A DNA stretch of 64,000 nucleotides from Streptomyces longhuiensis. GTDB taxonomy: Bacteria; Actinomycetota; Actinomycetes; Streptomycetales; Streptomycetaceae. The notes under the pieces were generated by a model, which saw nothing but the letters and a program-made list of their open reading frames with translations, was not told where the DNA came from and made no database searches. Shown here piece by piece: positions 49,899 to 59,050 of this stretch (the first letter of the stretch is position 1; each line of letters begins with the position of its first letter). Position numbers and translations under genes: made by a program. The stretch lies in assembly GCF_020616555.1 (NCBI RefSeq), contig NZ_CP085173.1:7642001-7706000 (forward strand), read 5' to 3'.

Positions 49899-50513
49899 AT
49901 GCTGGAGTTGTCGCAGGACACAGGCGTGACGCTGCCCGACGGTGCGGGCGCGGTGCGGTTCGGGATGACGCCCGACGAGGTGCTCTCCACACTCACCGAG
50001 GGCGCGATCACGCGCAGGCGGCAGTGCATGACGCTGACGCGCGAGCAGTACTCCGAGCTGCGGCACGCGCACGACGCCTGGCTCAACGGGCTTCTCCACG
50101 AACCTGACTGGGCCTTCGAGGCGGAGTTCGACGGCGTCACGCTCGGCTTTCGGGGCGGCGGCCCCGGCGCGGCGGACCGGCTGTCCCGGCTCGAGGTCAC
50201 CACCACGGTCCCCGCCCCCGCGACGCCGGTCGCCTGGGACGACATAGACCTCTTCGGCTACCCGGCGTGCGAGGTGGCCGAGGCCCTGCCCGAGGCCACG
50301 CGGCTGCCGGACGACCCGGCGGCGGGAGAGGGCCGGACCGCCACCGGCCTGGTCGTCGAGACCGCGGGACTGCGCCTGTCCCTGGTGACGCCAGCGGCCG
50401 CCGGCCAGCGCGTCGTGCTGCTGGGGCCCGACGCCCGGTCCTGGCAGGCGTGTTGCGACGGCGCGTGGGAGTGCGCGAAGGAAGGGGACGCGCTCACCGG
50501 GATCATGCGGTGA
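49899..50513 (+). CDS. Conserved-looking protein of unknown function next to the peptide operon
   Basis: This 204-residue, acidic, soluble-looking protein has no signal or membrane segment. A short motif, PDGAGAVRFGMTPDEVLSTL, opens the domain, and a second related half may begin near IDLFGYPACEVAEALP. Cys residues cluster near the end (WQACCDGAWECAKEG). I do not recognise the family with confidence. ATG 49899 was chosen; GTG 49884 is an alternative. It diverges from the exporter operon, so an immunity or regulatory role is conceivable, but nothing in the sequence shows it. Confidence 0.7.
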   Translation: MLELSQDTGVTLPDGAGAVRFGMTPDEVLSTLTEGAITRRRQCMTLTREQYSELRHAHDAWLNGLLHEPDWAFEAEFDGVTLGFRGGGPGAADRLSRLEVTTTVPAPATPVAWDDIDLFGYPACEVAEALPEATRLPDDPAAGEGRTATGLVVETAGLRLSLVTPAAAGQRVVLLGPDARSWQACCDGAWECAKEGDALTGIMR

Positions 50514-50711
50514 CCTGACGGCCGTCCCCTGGAGCCCGCCGCCGGCCCCCGCACGGTCCGTATCACGGACACATCGGCCACTGGACGGACAGCGCGCCCT
50601 CGTCCGCGTCGAGGTGCGCCACCCGCGCGACGTCCAGGGCCCGCTGCACCGGGAGCGCCGCCGGGACCCAGCCCCCTCTCACGGCCGTCCGCGCGACTCC
50701 CGGAGCGCGCG

Positions 50712-51851
50712 CTACAGCGGCAGTGCGCAGACGGCGATCGGCGCGGCGAACGCGGGACCTTCCGCCGGGGTGAGCCCGCCGCCGCAGTGGTCGACGTGGA
50801 AGACGGTCACGGACCCCGACTTCTGGTTCGCGGCGAACAGCAGTTGCTCGTCGGGCGAGAAGGCGATGTGGCGCGGGAAGTCGCCGCCGACGGGGACCGT
50901 GTCGAGCAGGCGCAGCCGCGCGCCGTCCCCCTCGATCGCGTACCGGGTCAGGCTGTTGTGCCCGCGGTTGGCGAGATAGGCGAAGCCGCCCTCGGCGGTG
51001 ACCAGGATCTGCGCCGGGTAGCTGGTGCCGGACCCGGTGCCGGTGGGCTGCGGTTCGCCGGGCGTGAGGCGTCCCGTCGGCGGGTCGTAGGCGCAGACGA
51101 CCACCGTGTTGTCCACCTCGTCGGCGAGGTACGCGAAGCGGCCGCCCGGGTGGAACGTGAGGTGACGGGGGCCGGCGCCCGGACGCAGCGACGCGTACGA
51201 CACCTGCGTGAGCGTCCCGGCAGCGGTGTCGAGGCGGTACGTGTAGACGGTGTCGTTGCCCAGGTCGACGGCGAGCACGTGCCGCCCGTCCGGGGACGTG
51301 ATGATCTGGTGCGCGTGCGGGCCCTCCTGGCCGGGGCCGGGCGCGGGCTTGGCGTGGGTGACGAGCGCCGTGCGTTCACCGAGCGCGCCGGACGCGGCGA
51401 TGGGGTGCACGGCGACGCTGCCCGAGAGGTAGTTGGCGCTCAGCAGCCACCGGCCGCTCGGGTGCACCGACAGATGACAGGGGCCCGCGCCGCCGGTGCT
51501 CTGCCGGCCGAGCACGCGCCGGTCCGCGAGCCTGACCGCCGTCACTCCGCCGTCCTGCCCCTCGTCGACCGCGTACAGGGTGTGGCCGCGCGGGTGCACC
51601 GCCAGATACGAGGGGTCGGCCACTCCGCCGATCGTGCCGGTACCCGTGATCCGGCCCGTGCTCGCGTCGTACGTCGCGAGTCCGATGCCGCCGCCACCGC
51701 CGTCCTGGGAGGTGTACGTGCCGAGGAACAGGGGGCGTCCCGCGCGCGGCGCCCGGGCCTGCGCGGGACCCGCCGCCGCCGTGACGACACCGCCGGCCGC
51801 GACGGCCGCGATCCCGCCGAGGAAGCGGCGGCGGCCGGTGCTGCTGCTCAT
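50712..51851 (-). CDS. Tat-exported lactonase-fold beta-propeller protein
   Basis: The 379-residue protein has a twin-arginine signal (GRRRFLGG, then a hydrophobic stretch ending AGPAQARA). A seven-bladed propeller of the 6-phosphogluconolactonase (YbhE/Pgl) family follows: LFLGTYTSQDGGGGG, PSYLAVHPRG, GPCHLSVHPSGRWLL, GPRHLTFHPGGRFAY. Export argues against the pentose-phosphate reaction. Secreted members may hydrolyse other lactones; the substrate is unknown. The gene is monocistronic. Confidence 0.88.
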   Translation of the reverse strand: MSSSTGRRRFLGGIAAVAAGGVVTAAAGPAQARAPRAGRPLFLGTYTSQDGGGGGIGLATYDASTGRITGTGTIGGVADPSYLAVHPRGHTLYAVDEGQDGGVTAVRLADRRVLGRQSTGGAGPCHLSVHPSGRWLLSANYLSGSVAVHPIAASGALGERTALVTHAKPAPGPGQEGPHAHQIITSPDGRHVLAVDLGNDTVYTYRLDTAAGTLTQVSYASLRPGAGPRHLTFHPGGRFAYLADEVDNTVVVCAYDPPTGRLTPGEPQPTGTGSGTSYPAQILVTAEGGFAYLANRGHNSLTRYAIEGDGARLRLLDTVPVGGDFPRHIAFSPDEQLLFAANQKSGSVTVFHVDHCGGGLTPAEGPAFAAPIAVCALPL

Positions 51852-51952
51852 TCCTGGTACCTCCGGTGTCAGAGTGACGTGGCTCCTACCCTGGTGCGCA
51901 CCCCTTCAACTGGCAAGAGGCGCAACCATGGTTGCATTCTGCGCAACGTGCC

Positions 51953-53296
51953 TCAGCGGTCGAGCTCCTTGTGCGCGCTCTCCGGCAGCCGCAGGTACAC
52001 CGCGGACGACACCAGGCAGAGCACGGCGACGTACCAGGGGAAGAGCCCGGCGTGCCCGGTCTCCTTGAACAGCGTGCCGACATAGGGCGCCGTCCCGCCG
52101 AAGACGGCGACGGTCAGCGAGTACGGGAAGCCGATGCCCGCCGCGCGCACCCGCGCGGGGAACACCTCAGCGTTGACCGCGGCCGAGATCGACGTGAAAC
52201 CGGTGAGCAGCACCATCCCGGCGCACTGCACCAGGAGCAGCGAGGCGAACGAGCTGCCGAGCGAGCGCAGCAGCGGCACGCTGAGCAGCGCGAAACCCAG
52301 GCCGAAGAAGAGGAGCAGCGGCTTGCGCCCGAACCGGTCCGAGAGCATTCCGCCGACCGGCTGGAGCAGGGCGAAGAAAGCCAGCGCGACGGTGCCGGCG
52401 ACCAGGGCGTCGGCCTTGTCGATGCCCGCGTTCAGCTCCGCGTACGTGGGCAGGTACGACGTCCACGTGTAGTAGGCGAGCGTGCCGCCCGCGGTGATGC
52501 CGCAGATCAGGAGCGACTCGCGCGGGTGATGGCGCAGCGCGTCGAAGAGTCCGGGCCGCTCGGCCGCGCGCTGCTCGGCGCTGCGCGTCTCGTACGCGCC
52601 GCGCCGGATCCAGAAGCCGACCAGGCTGAGGAGCGCGCCGAGCACGAACGGCACGCGCCAGCCCCAGCCGTCCATCTGCCCGTCGCCGAGCGTGCTCACC
52701 AGCGCCGCCGCGACGCCGGACGCCGCGAGCTGCCCGGCCGACGTCGACACGTACTGGAAGGACGAGAACAGGCCGCGTCGTCCCGGGCCCGCCGACTCCA
52801 CGAGGAAGGTGGTCGAGGCCGCGAACTCGCCGCCGACGGACAGGCCCTGGAGCAGTCGTGCGAGGACGAGCACGACGGGCGCGAGGACGCCCACGGCCGC
52901 GTACGTCGGGGTGAGCCCGACCAGCAGGCTGCTGCCGCCCATCAGGAGGATGGTCACGGTCAGCGCGGCCCGGCGGCCGTGCCGGTCGGCGACCGCTCCC
53001 ATGAGGAGCCCGCCGACCGGTCGCATGAAGAACCCCACGGCGAACACCGCGAACGTGGAGAGCAGCGGCACCAGGGAGTTGCCCGAGCTCTTGGGGAAGA
53101 CCTGGCCCGCGATGTACGTGGCCAGAAAGGTGTAGGCGTACCAGTCGTACCACTCGACGGCGTTGCCGACCGAGGCGGCGAGGAGCTGGCGCAGCGGGCG
53201 GCGCGGGGGAGCGGTGGTCAAGGTCGCGGCCGCCGGTTCGGAGGGGTCCGAGGGGCCGGACGGGGGCGACGGGGAGGGGGACGGGCGATCTGTCAT
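51953..53296 (-). CDS. MHS-family MFS transporter (alpha-ketoglutarate permease-like)
   Basis: This 447-residue, 12-helix symporter shows the MHS signatures ASVGNAVEWYDWYAY near residue 35, FFMRPVGGLLMGAVADRHGR and LLQGLSVGGEFAASTTFLVE. MHS proteins import organic acids or osmolytes with protons. ATG 53296 is favoured because it starts just before the disordered Pro/Ser N-terminus; ATG 53308 is also possible. The upstream region contains the 31-base tandem repeats. Confidence 0.9.
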   Translation of the reverse strand: MTDRPSPSPSPPSGPSDPSEPAAATLTTAPPRRPLRQLLAASVGNAVEWYDWYAYTFLATYIAGQVFPKSSGNSLVPLLSTFAVFAVGFFMRPVGGLLMGAVADRHGRRAALTVTILLMGGSSLLVGLTPTYAAVGVLAPVVLVLARLLQGLSVGGEFAASTTFLVESAGPGRRGLFSSFQYVSTSAGQLAASGVAAALVSTLGDGQMDGWGWRVPFVLGALLSLVGFWIRRGAYETRSAEQRAAERPGLFDALRHHPRESLLICGITAGGTLAYYTWTSYLPTYAELNAGIDKADALVAGTVALAFFALLQPVGGMLSDRFGRKPLLLFFGLGFALLSVPLLRSLGSSFASLLLVQCAGMVLLTGFTSISAAVNAEVFPARVRAAGIGFPYSLTVAVFGGTAPYVGTLFKETGHAGLFPWYVAVLCLVSSAVYLRLPESAHKELDR

Positions 53297-53332
53297 GATC
53301 GCGACCATCCCCCGAACCCCGCCGTCCCACAC

Positions 53333-53456
53333 CTCGGCCCTCGCGGTCCGAGGCCGCTGCCGGCTCAGCCCTCGCGGTACGGGATCGCCGTCATCTCAGC
53401 CCTTGCGGTACGGGATCACCGTCGTCTCAGCCCTTGCGGTACGAGATCACCGTCGT
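53333..53456. repeat. 31-bp tandem repeats duplicating the 3' end of the downstream-facing gene
   Basis: Three near-identical 31-base copies (53364, 53395, 53426) and a degraded fourth (53333) lie head to tail. The copy at 53426 is the last ten codons and stop of the secreted-protein gene (TTTVISYRKG). The others repeat that coding end and stop codon beyond it. Confidence 0.85.
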
Positions 53457-54266
53457 CGTCACCAGGCACGGCGAGGGCGGCACCATCTCCACGCGCAGCG
53501 TGCCGCGCGCCGCGTCGTAGTCGACGCCCTCGGCCTCGAACGTGCCCGAGCAGATGCTGCGTTGCGGGATCGCGAACGCATCCGTGACGTGACCGGCGAC
53601 CGGTGAGCCGTCCAGCGGGCGGTCGAGGGCGACCTCCAGGAACTCCTTCGTCGAGCCGTCGGACGAGCACACCAGATGCGTGGCGTCGGTGAAGTCGCAG
53701 CCCTGGATGTTGTCGACCGGCTTGTCGAGGCTGATCTGCCCGGCCTGTGGGAGGTTCGCGCCGGGCGCGGGCGCGGACGGGTTGAGCACGGGCGCCGGGA
53801 ACACCTGCAGCCGGTTCATGGTGCCCCACTCGCCCGCCACCAGCCACTGCCCGTCGGGCGACACGGTCGCGAACGAGTTGTTGAGCAACTCACCCTGGTC
53901 CAGGGCGTGTTCGTACGTGGTGCGCCGCCCGTCGGGAGCTGTCACCACGAACATCTTCTTCGTCGCGCCGTCGCCGCCCTGGTACGCGTCGAACGTGTGG
54001 CCCTGCGCCACGTCCGGGTCGCCTATGTGCGACCAGCCCGCCGCGCGCAGATCGAGCGGCACGGAAGCGAGGCCCCGGTACACCAGGGAGCCGTCGGCAC
54101 GGCTCGCCAGGCCCTGGCTGCCGGTGAGTGAGCTCACCCGCGCGGTGCCGGTCTCGGTCCAGGTGGGCGCGGCCGTCGCCGTGCCCGCGCCGAGCGACAG
54201 GGCGCCCAGGGTCGCGGCCAGAGTGAGGAGTTGGCGTCTCGTCCGTCGTTGCGTGGGGGGTTTCAT
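53427..54266 (-). CDS. Secreted protein of unknown function
   Basis: The 279-residue product has an Arg-rich signal peptide (QRRTRRQLLTLAATLGAL, cut after GTATAA). The mature part contains propeller-like segments (TVSPDGQWLVAGEWGTMNRL, CDFTDATHLVCSSDG). I do not recognise a catalytic motif. Its 3' end is copied in tandem downstream. It diverges from the GH4 gene, 56 bases apart, so the two may share control. Confidence 0.8.
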   Translation of the reverse strand: MKPPTQRRTRRQLLTLAATLGALSLGAGTATAAPTWTETGTARVSSLTGSQGLASRADGSLVYRGLASVPLDLRAAGWSHIGDPDVAQGHTFDAYQGGDGATKKMFVVTAPDGRRTTYEHALDQGELLNNSFATVSPDGQWLVAGEWGTMNRLQVFPAPVLNPSAPAPGANLPQAGQISLDKPVDNIQGCDFTDATHLVCSSDGSTKEFLEVALDRPLDGSPVAGHVTDAFAIPQRSICSGTFEAEGVDYDAARGTLRVEMVPPSPCLVTTTVISYRKG

Positions 54267-54322
54267 GCGGCCTCCGCCGGTCGAAGATCGGGTCGCGGAC
54301 CAGGCTGCCCTACGATCGGCGC

Positions 54323-55651
54323 ATGAGGCTGACGATTCTCGGCGGTGGCGGATTTCGAGTGCCCTTGGTGTACGGAGCGCTGCTCGGCGACCACGCCGAA
54401 GGCCGGGTCACCGAGGTCACGCTGCACGACACCGACCCGGACCGGCTGCGGGCCGTCACCGGCGTACTGGCGGAACAAGCCACCGGCGTCCCCGACGCGC
54501 CCGCCGTGCACGCCACCACCGACCTCGACGAGGCGCTGCGCGGCGCCGACTTCGTCTTCTCCGCGATCCGCGTCGGCGGCCTCGCGGGCCGCGCGGCGGA
54601 CGAGCGGGTCGCCCTCGCCGAGGGGGTGCTCGGCCAGGAGACGGTCGGCGCCGGCGGCATCGCGTACGGCCTGCGGACCGTGCCCGTCGCCGTCGACATC
54701 GCGCGCCGCGTGAAACAACTCGCCCCCGACGCCTGGGTCATCAACTTCACCAACCCGGCCGGCCTGGTCACCGAGGCCATGTCGCGGCACCTCGGTGACC
54801 GCGTCATCGGCATCTGCGACTCGCCCGTCGGACTCGGTCGCCGCGTGGCGCGCGTCCTCGGCGCCGACCCGGGCGAGGCCTGGATCGACTACGTCGGCCT
54901 CAACCACCTCGGCTGGCTGCGCGGACTCAGGGTGAACGGCCGCGACGAGCTGCCCCGCCTGCTCGCCGACGAGAAGCTGCTCGGCTCCTTCGAGGAGGGC
55001 CGCCTCTTCGGCACGGACTGGCTCCGCTCCCTCGGCGCGATCCCCAACGAGTACCTGCACTACTACTACTTCAACCGCGAGACGGTGCACGCCTACCAGG
55101 AGGCCGAACGCACCCGCGGCGCGTTCCTGCTCGACCAGCAGGCCGCCTTCTACTCCGACCCGTCGTACGCCAGTTGGGAGCGCACCCGGGCCGAGCGCGA
55201 GGCCACGTACATGGCGCACAACCGCGAGGCGTCCGGCGCGGGTGAGCGGGACGCCGCGGACCTGGAGGAGTCGGGCGGCTACGAGAAGGTGGCGCTCGCC
55301 CTGATGCGCGCCATCGCCCGCGACGAGCGCGCGACGCTGATCCTCAACGTGCGCGGGCGTGGCGCCCTGCCGTCCCTCGACGACGACGCCGTCGTCGAGA
55401 TCCCCTGCCTCGTCGACGCCAACGGCGCCCACCCCGTGAGCGTGGCGCCGCTGCCCGGCCATGCCACGGGCCTCGTCTCCTCCGTCAAGGCCGTCGAGCG
55501 TGAGGTGCTCGCAGCGGCGGAGGGCGGCTCACGCGCCACCGCCGTCAAGGCGTTCGCCCTGCATCCCCTCGTCGACTCCGTGACCGTGGCCCGCCGCCTC
55601 CTGGAGGGATACACGGCAGCCCACCCCGGCCTCGCCTACCTGACCCGCTAG
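54323..55651 (+). CDS. Glycoside hydrolase family 4 (6-phospho-beta-glucosidase-like)
   Basis: This 442-residue NAD- and Mn-dependent glycosidase has a Rossmann start (MRLTILGGGGFRVP), INFTNPAGLVTEA, GICDSPVGL with the metal-binding Cys, and DYVGLNHLGWL with the metal His. GH4 enzymes oxidise and eliminate instead of using two carboxylates, and most act on 6-phosphoglycosides. No PTS genes lie nearby to make such a substrate. An alpha-mannosidase gene follows after 117 bases, perhaps in the same operon. Confidence 0.92.
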   Translation: MRLTILGGGGFRVPLVYGALLGDHAEGRVTEVTLHDTDPDRLRAVTGVLAEQATGVPDAPAVHATTDLDEALRGADFVFSAIRVGGLAGRAADERVALAEGVLGQETVGAGGIAYGLRTVPVAVDIARRVKQLAPDAWVINFTNPAGLVTEAMSRHLGDRVIGICDSPVGLGRRVARVLGADPGEAWIDYVGLNHLGWLRGLRVNGRDELPRLLADEKLLGSFEEGRLFGTDWLRSLGAIPNEYLHYYYFNRETVHAYQEAERTRGAFLLDQQAAFYSDPSYASWERTRAEREATYMAHNREASGAGERDAADLEESGGYEKVALALMRAIARDERATLILNVRGRGALPSLDDDAVVEIPCLVDANGAHPVSVAPLPGHATGLVSSVKAVEREVLAAAEGGSRATAVKAFALHPLVDSVTVARRLLEGYTAAHPGLAYLTR

Positions 55652-55768
55652 GGGGTGTCCCGCGGCTCCGGGTCGGGTAGGTCGCGGCGAGGTGCCGTGC
55701 CAGGCGTCGCGCCCCCGGCCGTGATCCGCCGGACACCCCGAACGAGAGGCCCTAGCAGAGGAGCAGGT

Positions 55769-58700
55769 ATGCACGACGAACTCCGCCGTATCGAGCAGCG
55801 CGTCGCCCGCGTCCACGACCAGCGCGTCAAGCCCGCCGTCCACAGCGCCAGGGTCCCGCTCGCCCTCCAGGCCTGGCACGCGCCCGGCGAGCCCGTCACC
55901 TTCGCCGAGGCGAAAGCGGCCGCGTACAAGCCGTTCGGCGTCGGCACCCCGTGGGGGCCGCCCTGGGGCACCACCTGGTTCACGGCGCACGGCACCGTCC
56001 CCGCCGAGTGGGCGGGCCGCCGCGTCGAGGCCGTCTTCGACCTCGGTTTCGTCAACGAGTGGCCCGGCAACCAGGCGGAAGCCCTCGTCCACCTCCCCGA
56101 CGGCCGCCCCCTCAAGGCCGTCAACCCGCAGAACCAGTACGTGCCGGTGGCCCGCCCCGCCCAGGGCGGCGAAGAGGTCGAGTACCTCATCGAGGCCGCC
56201 TCCAACCCGGACATCCTCGCCGACCGCTTCGCGCACCCCACCGCGCTCGGCGACCCGCGAACGGCGGGCGACGAGCCGCTCTACATCTTCAGGAGCGCCG
56301 ACCTCGCGGTCCTCGACGAGGGCGTCTTCCACCTCTCGCTCGACCTCCAGGTCCTGCGCGAGCTGATGCTGGAACTGAGCGAACACGAGCCACGCCGCCA
56401 CGAGATCGCGCACACCCTCGAAGCGGCGCTCGACAGCCTCGACCTCGACGACGTCTCCGGCACGGCCTCCGCAGCCCGCGCCGTCCTCGCCCCCGCCCTC
56501 GCGAAGCCCGCGCACGCCGGCGCCCACACCCTGTCCGCCGTCGGCCACGCGCACATCGACTCGGCCTGGCTGTGGCCGATCCGCGAGACCAAACGCAAGA
56601 CCTCCCGCACCTTCTCGAACGTGACGGCGCTCGCCGACGAGTACGACGAGTTCGTCTTCGCCTGCTCGCAGGCCCAGCAGTACGAGTGGGTCAAGGACAA
56701 CTACCCGCACGTGTGGGACCGCATCAAGGAGGCCGTCGCCAAGGGCCAGTGGGCGCCCGTCGGCGGGATGTGGGTCGAGTCCGACGGCAACCTGCCCGGC
56801 GGCGAGGCCATCGCCCGCCAGCTCGTCCACGGCAAGCGCTTCTTCATCGAGCACTTCGGCGTCGAGACCAAGGGCGTGTGGCTGCCCGACTCGTTCGGCT
56901 ACAACGCCGCGTACCCGCAGCTCGCGAGGCTCGCCGGAAACGAGTGGTTCCTCACGCAGAAGCTGTCCTGGAACCAGACCAACAAGCTGCCCCACCACTC
57001 CTTCTGGTGGGAGGGCATCGACGGCACGCGGATCTTCACCCACTTCCCGCCGGTCGACACCTACAACGTCGAGTTCTCCGGCAAGGAGATGGCGCACGCC
57101 GTCCGCAACTACCAGGACAAGGGACGCGGCACCCGCTCGCTGGCGCCCTTCGGACACGGCGACGGCGGCGGCGGCCCCACCCGCGAGATGCTGGAGCGCG
57201 CCCGCCGGCTCGCGGACCTGGAGGGCTCCGCGAAGGTCAGGGTCGAGCACCCGGACGCCTTCTTCGCGCAGGCGAGCAAGGAGATCCCCAAGGACCAGGT
57301 GTGGTCGGGGGAGCTCTATCTGGAACTGCACCGCGCCACCTACACCTCGCAGGCCCGCACCAAGCAGGGCAACCGCCGCAGCGAACACCGGCTGCGCGAG
57401 GCCGAGTTGTGGGCGACGACCGCGGCCCTGCGCGCGCCGGGGTACGCGTACCCGTACGAGAGGCTGGACCGGCTGTGGAAGACGGTGCTCCTGCACCAGT
57501 TCCACGACATCCTGCCCGGGTCGTCCATCGCCTGGGTGCACCGGGAGGCCGAGGCGGAGTACGCGCGTGTGGCGGGCGAACTCGAAGGGCTCACCGCGGA
57601 AGCAGTCGCCGCGCTGGGCGAGGGCGCGCTCGGGGAGAGCGTGCCGCACGTCTTCAACACCAGCCCGTACCCCCGTACCGAAGTGATCCGCACCCCGGCC
57701 GGTGAGCCGGCCCGCACCCACGTGCCCGCAGGCGGGTCGGCGCCCCTCGTCCCCACCGCCCCCGACCACCCCGTCACCGTCACGGAGGGCCGCACCCTCG
57801 ACAACGGGCTCGTGCGCGTCGTCATCGGCCCCGACGGGACGCTGGCCTCCGTGTACGACCTGACCGCGGAACGCGAGGTCCTCGCCGGTCCGGGCAACCT
57901 GCTCCGCCTCCACAGCGACCTGCCCAACTACTGGGACGCCTGGGACATCGACAAGCACTACAAGAACCACTACCGGGACCTCCTCGACGCCGAGTCCGTG
58001 ACGCTGACCGAGGAGGGGCCGCTGCGTGCCGCCGTGCGCGTGGAGCGCGCCTTCGGCAAGGGCTCCCGCATCACGCAGACCGTGACCCTGCGCGCGGACA
58101 GCAAGCGCGTCGACGTCGAGACCGAGATCGACTGGCACGAGACCGAGAAGATCCTCAAGGCCGCGTTCCCCGTCGACGTCCGCGCCGACCACTCCAGCGC
58201 CGAGATCCAGTTCGGCCACGTCAAGCGCCCCACGCACACCAACACCAGCTGGGAGGCGGCCCGCTTCGAGGTGTACGGCCACCGCTGGGTCCACATCGGT
58301 GAACCCGGCTACGGCGTCGCGGTCCTCAACGACTCCACGTACGGCCACGACGTCTCGCGCACGACCCGCGACGACGGCGGCACGACCACCACGGTCCGCC
58401 TCTCCCTGGTGCGCGCCCCGCGCGTCCCCGACCCGGAGGCGGACCAGGGCGCGCACCGCTTCACTTACTCCCTGCTGCCCGGCGCGAGCATCGCCGACGC
58501 CGTGGCCGAGGGGTACGCGCTCAACCTGCCGCTGCGCGTGGCCGGTTCGGGTGGTGCCTTCGACCCGGTGGTGTCGGTGGACGGCGACGGTCTGACGGTG
58601 GAGGCGGTGAAGCTCGCCGACGACGGCTCGGGCGATGTCGTCGTACGGCTCTACGAGTCGCTCGGCGGCCGGGCGGCGGGCACGCTGCGCACGGGCTTCC

Positions 58701-58858
58701 CGCTCGCCGGCGTCCAGGTCACCGACCTCCTGGAGCGGCCGCTCACCGAACAGCCGGACCAGGTACGGCAGTCGGCGGACGGCGGTGACGCGGTGCGGGT
58801 GGCGCTTCGGCCGTTCCAGATCGTGACGCTGCGGCTCGCTGTGGGCGAGCGGGGCTGA
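55769..58858 (+). CDS. Alpha-mannosidase, glycoside hydrolase family 38
   Basis: The 1029-residue cytosolic enzyme has an N-terminal accessory region (about 1-250), then the GH38 catalytic domain. The zinc site is in GHAHIDSAWLWP, and the nucleophile Asp is near residue 373 in WLPDSFGYNAAYP. GHGDGGGGPTREMLERAR and HQFHDILPGSSI follow, and beta domains fill the C-terminal half. It removes alpha-linked mannose. ATG 55769 follows GAGGAGCAGGT. No signal peptide is present, so it probably acts on imported oligosaccharides or internal glycans. A strong hairpin ends the unit. Confidence 0.95.
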   Translation: MHDELRRIEQRVARVHDQRVKPAVHSARVPLALQAWHAPGEPVTFAEAKAAAYKPFGVGTPWGPPWGTTWFTAHGTVPAEWAGRRVEAVFDLGFVNEWPGNQAEALVHLPDGRPLKAVNPQNQYVPVARPAQGGEEVEYLIEAASNPDILADRFAHPTALGDPRTAGDEPLYIFRSADLAVLDEGVFHLSLDLQVLRELMLELSEHEPRRHEIAHTLEAALDSLDLDDVSGTASAARAVLAPALAKPAHAGAHTLSAVGHAHIDSAWLWPIRETKRKTSRTFSNVTALADEYDEFVFACSQAQQYEWVKDNYPHVWDRIKEAVAKGQWAPVGGMWVESDGNLPGGEAIARQLVHGKRFFIEHFGVETKGVWLPDSFGYNAAYPQLARLAGNEWFLTQKLSWNQTNKLPHHSFWWEGIDGTRIFTHFPPVDTYNVEFSGKEMAHAVRNYQDKGRGTRSLAPFGHGDGGGGPTREMLERARRLADLEGSAKVRVEHPDAFFAQASKEIPKDQVWSGELYLELHRATYTSQARTKQGNRRSEHRLREAELWATTAALRAPGYAYPYERLDRLWKTVLLHQFHDILPGSSIAWVHREAEAEYARVAGELEGLTAEAVAALGEGALGESVPHVFNTSPYPRTEVIRTPAGEPARTHVPAGGSAPLVPTAPDHPVTVTEGRTLDNGLVRVVIGPDGTLASVYDLTAEREVLAGPGNLLRLHSDLPNYWDAWDIDKHYKNHYRDLLDAESVTLTEEGPLRAAVRVERAFGKGSRITQTVTLRADSKRVDVETEIDWHETEKILKAAFPVDVRADHSSAEIQFGHVKRPTHTNTSWEAARFEVYGHRWVHIGEPGYGVAVLNDSTYGHDVSRTTRDDGGTTTTVRLSLVRAPRVPDPEADQGAHRFTYSLLPGASIADAVAEGYALNLPLRVAGSGGAFDPVVSVDGDGLTVEAVKLADDGSGDVVVRLYESLGGRAAGTLRTGFPLAGVQVTDLLERPLTEQPDQVRQSADGGDAVRVALRPFQIVTLRLAVGERG

Positions 58859-58865
58859 AGCAGGC

Positions 58866-58906
58866 GGCGGGGAGGACCGGTTGGAATCCGTTCGGTCCTC
58901 CCCGCC
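58866..58906 (+). terminator. Terminator after alpha-mannosidase
   Basis: GGCGGGGAGGACCG and CGGTCCTCCCCGCC form 14 perfect pairs, starting 8 bases after the stop codon. Confidence 0.85.
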
Positions 58907-59050
58907 GATCGCGGCCTCGGCGCGTGGGTGATTGTTTCTGACGCATACGGCGAGTTTTCATGCAAGTGTCATCACCCCTTCCCCTCTGGCCGGTCCTCTT
59001 GGAACACTCTGCTCGCTTCTGTCCCCACACACCCAAGAGGCCCCACACCC

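Noticed and set aside
50563..50682. A 39-codon minus-strand frame after the lactonase gene
   Set aside because: Third positions are G/C-rich, but so are those of the opposite frame, there is no ribosome site, and no family is recognisable. The evidence is too weak to list it.
53333..53456. The 31-base repeats as a CRISPR array
   Set aside because: The copies are directly adjacent without spacers, and no cas genes are present. They match the 3' end of the neighbouring gene.
58930..59000. PHO-box repeats upstream of phospholipase C
   Set aside because: GTTTTCA and GTGTCAT only loosely resemble the consensus and the spacing is 12, so the match is not convincing.
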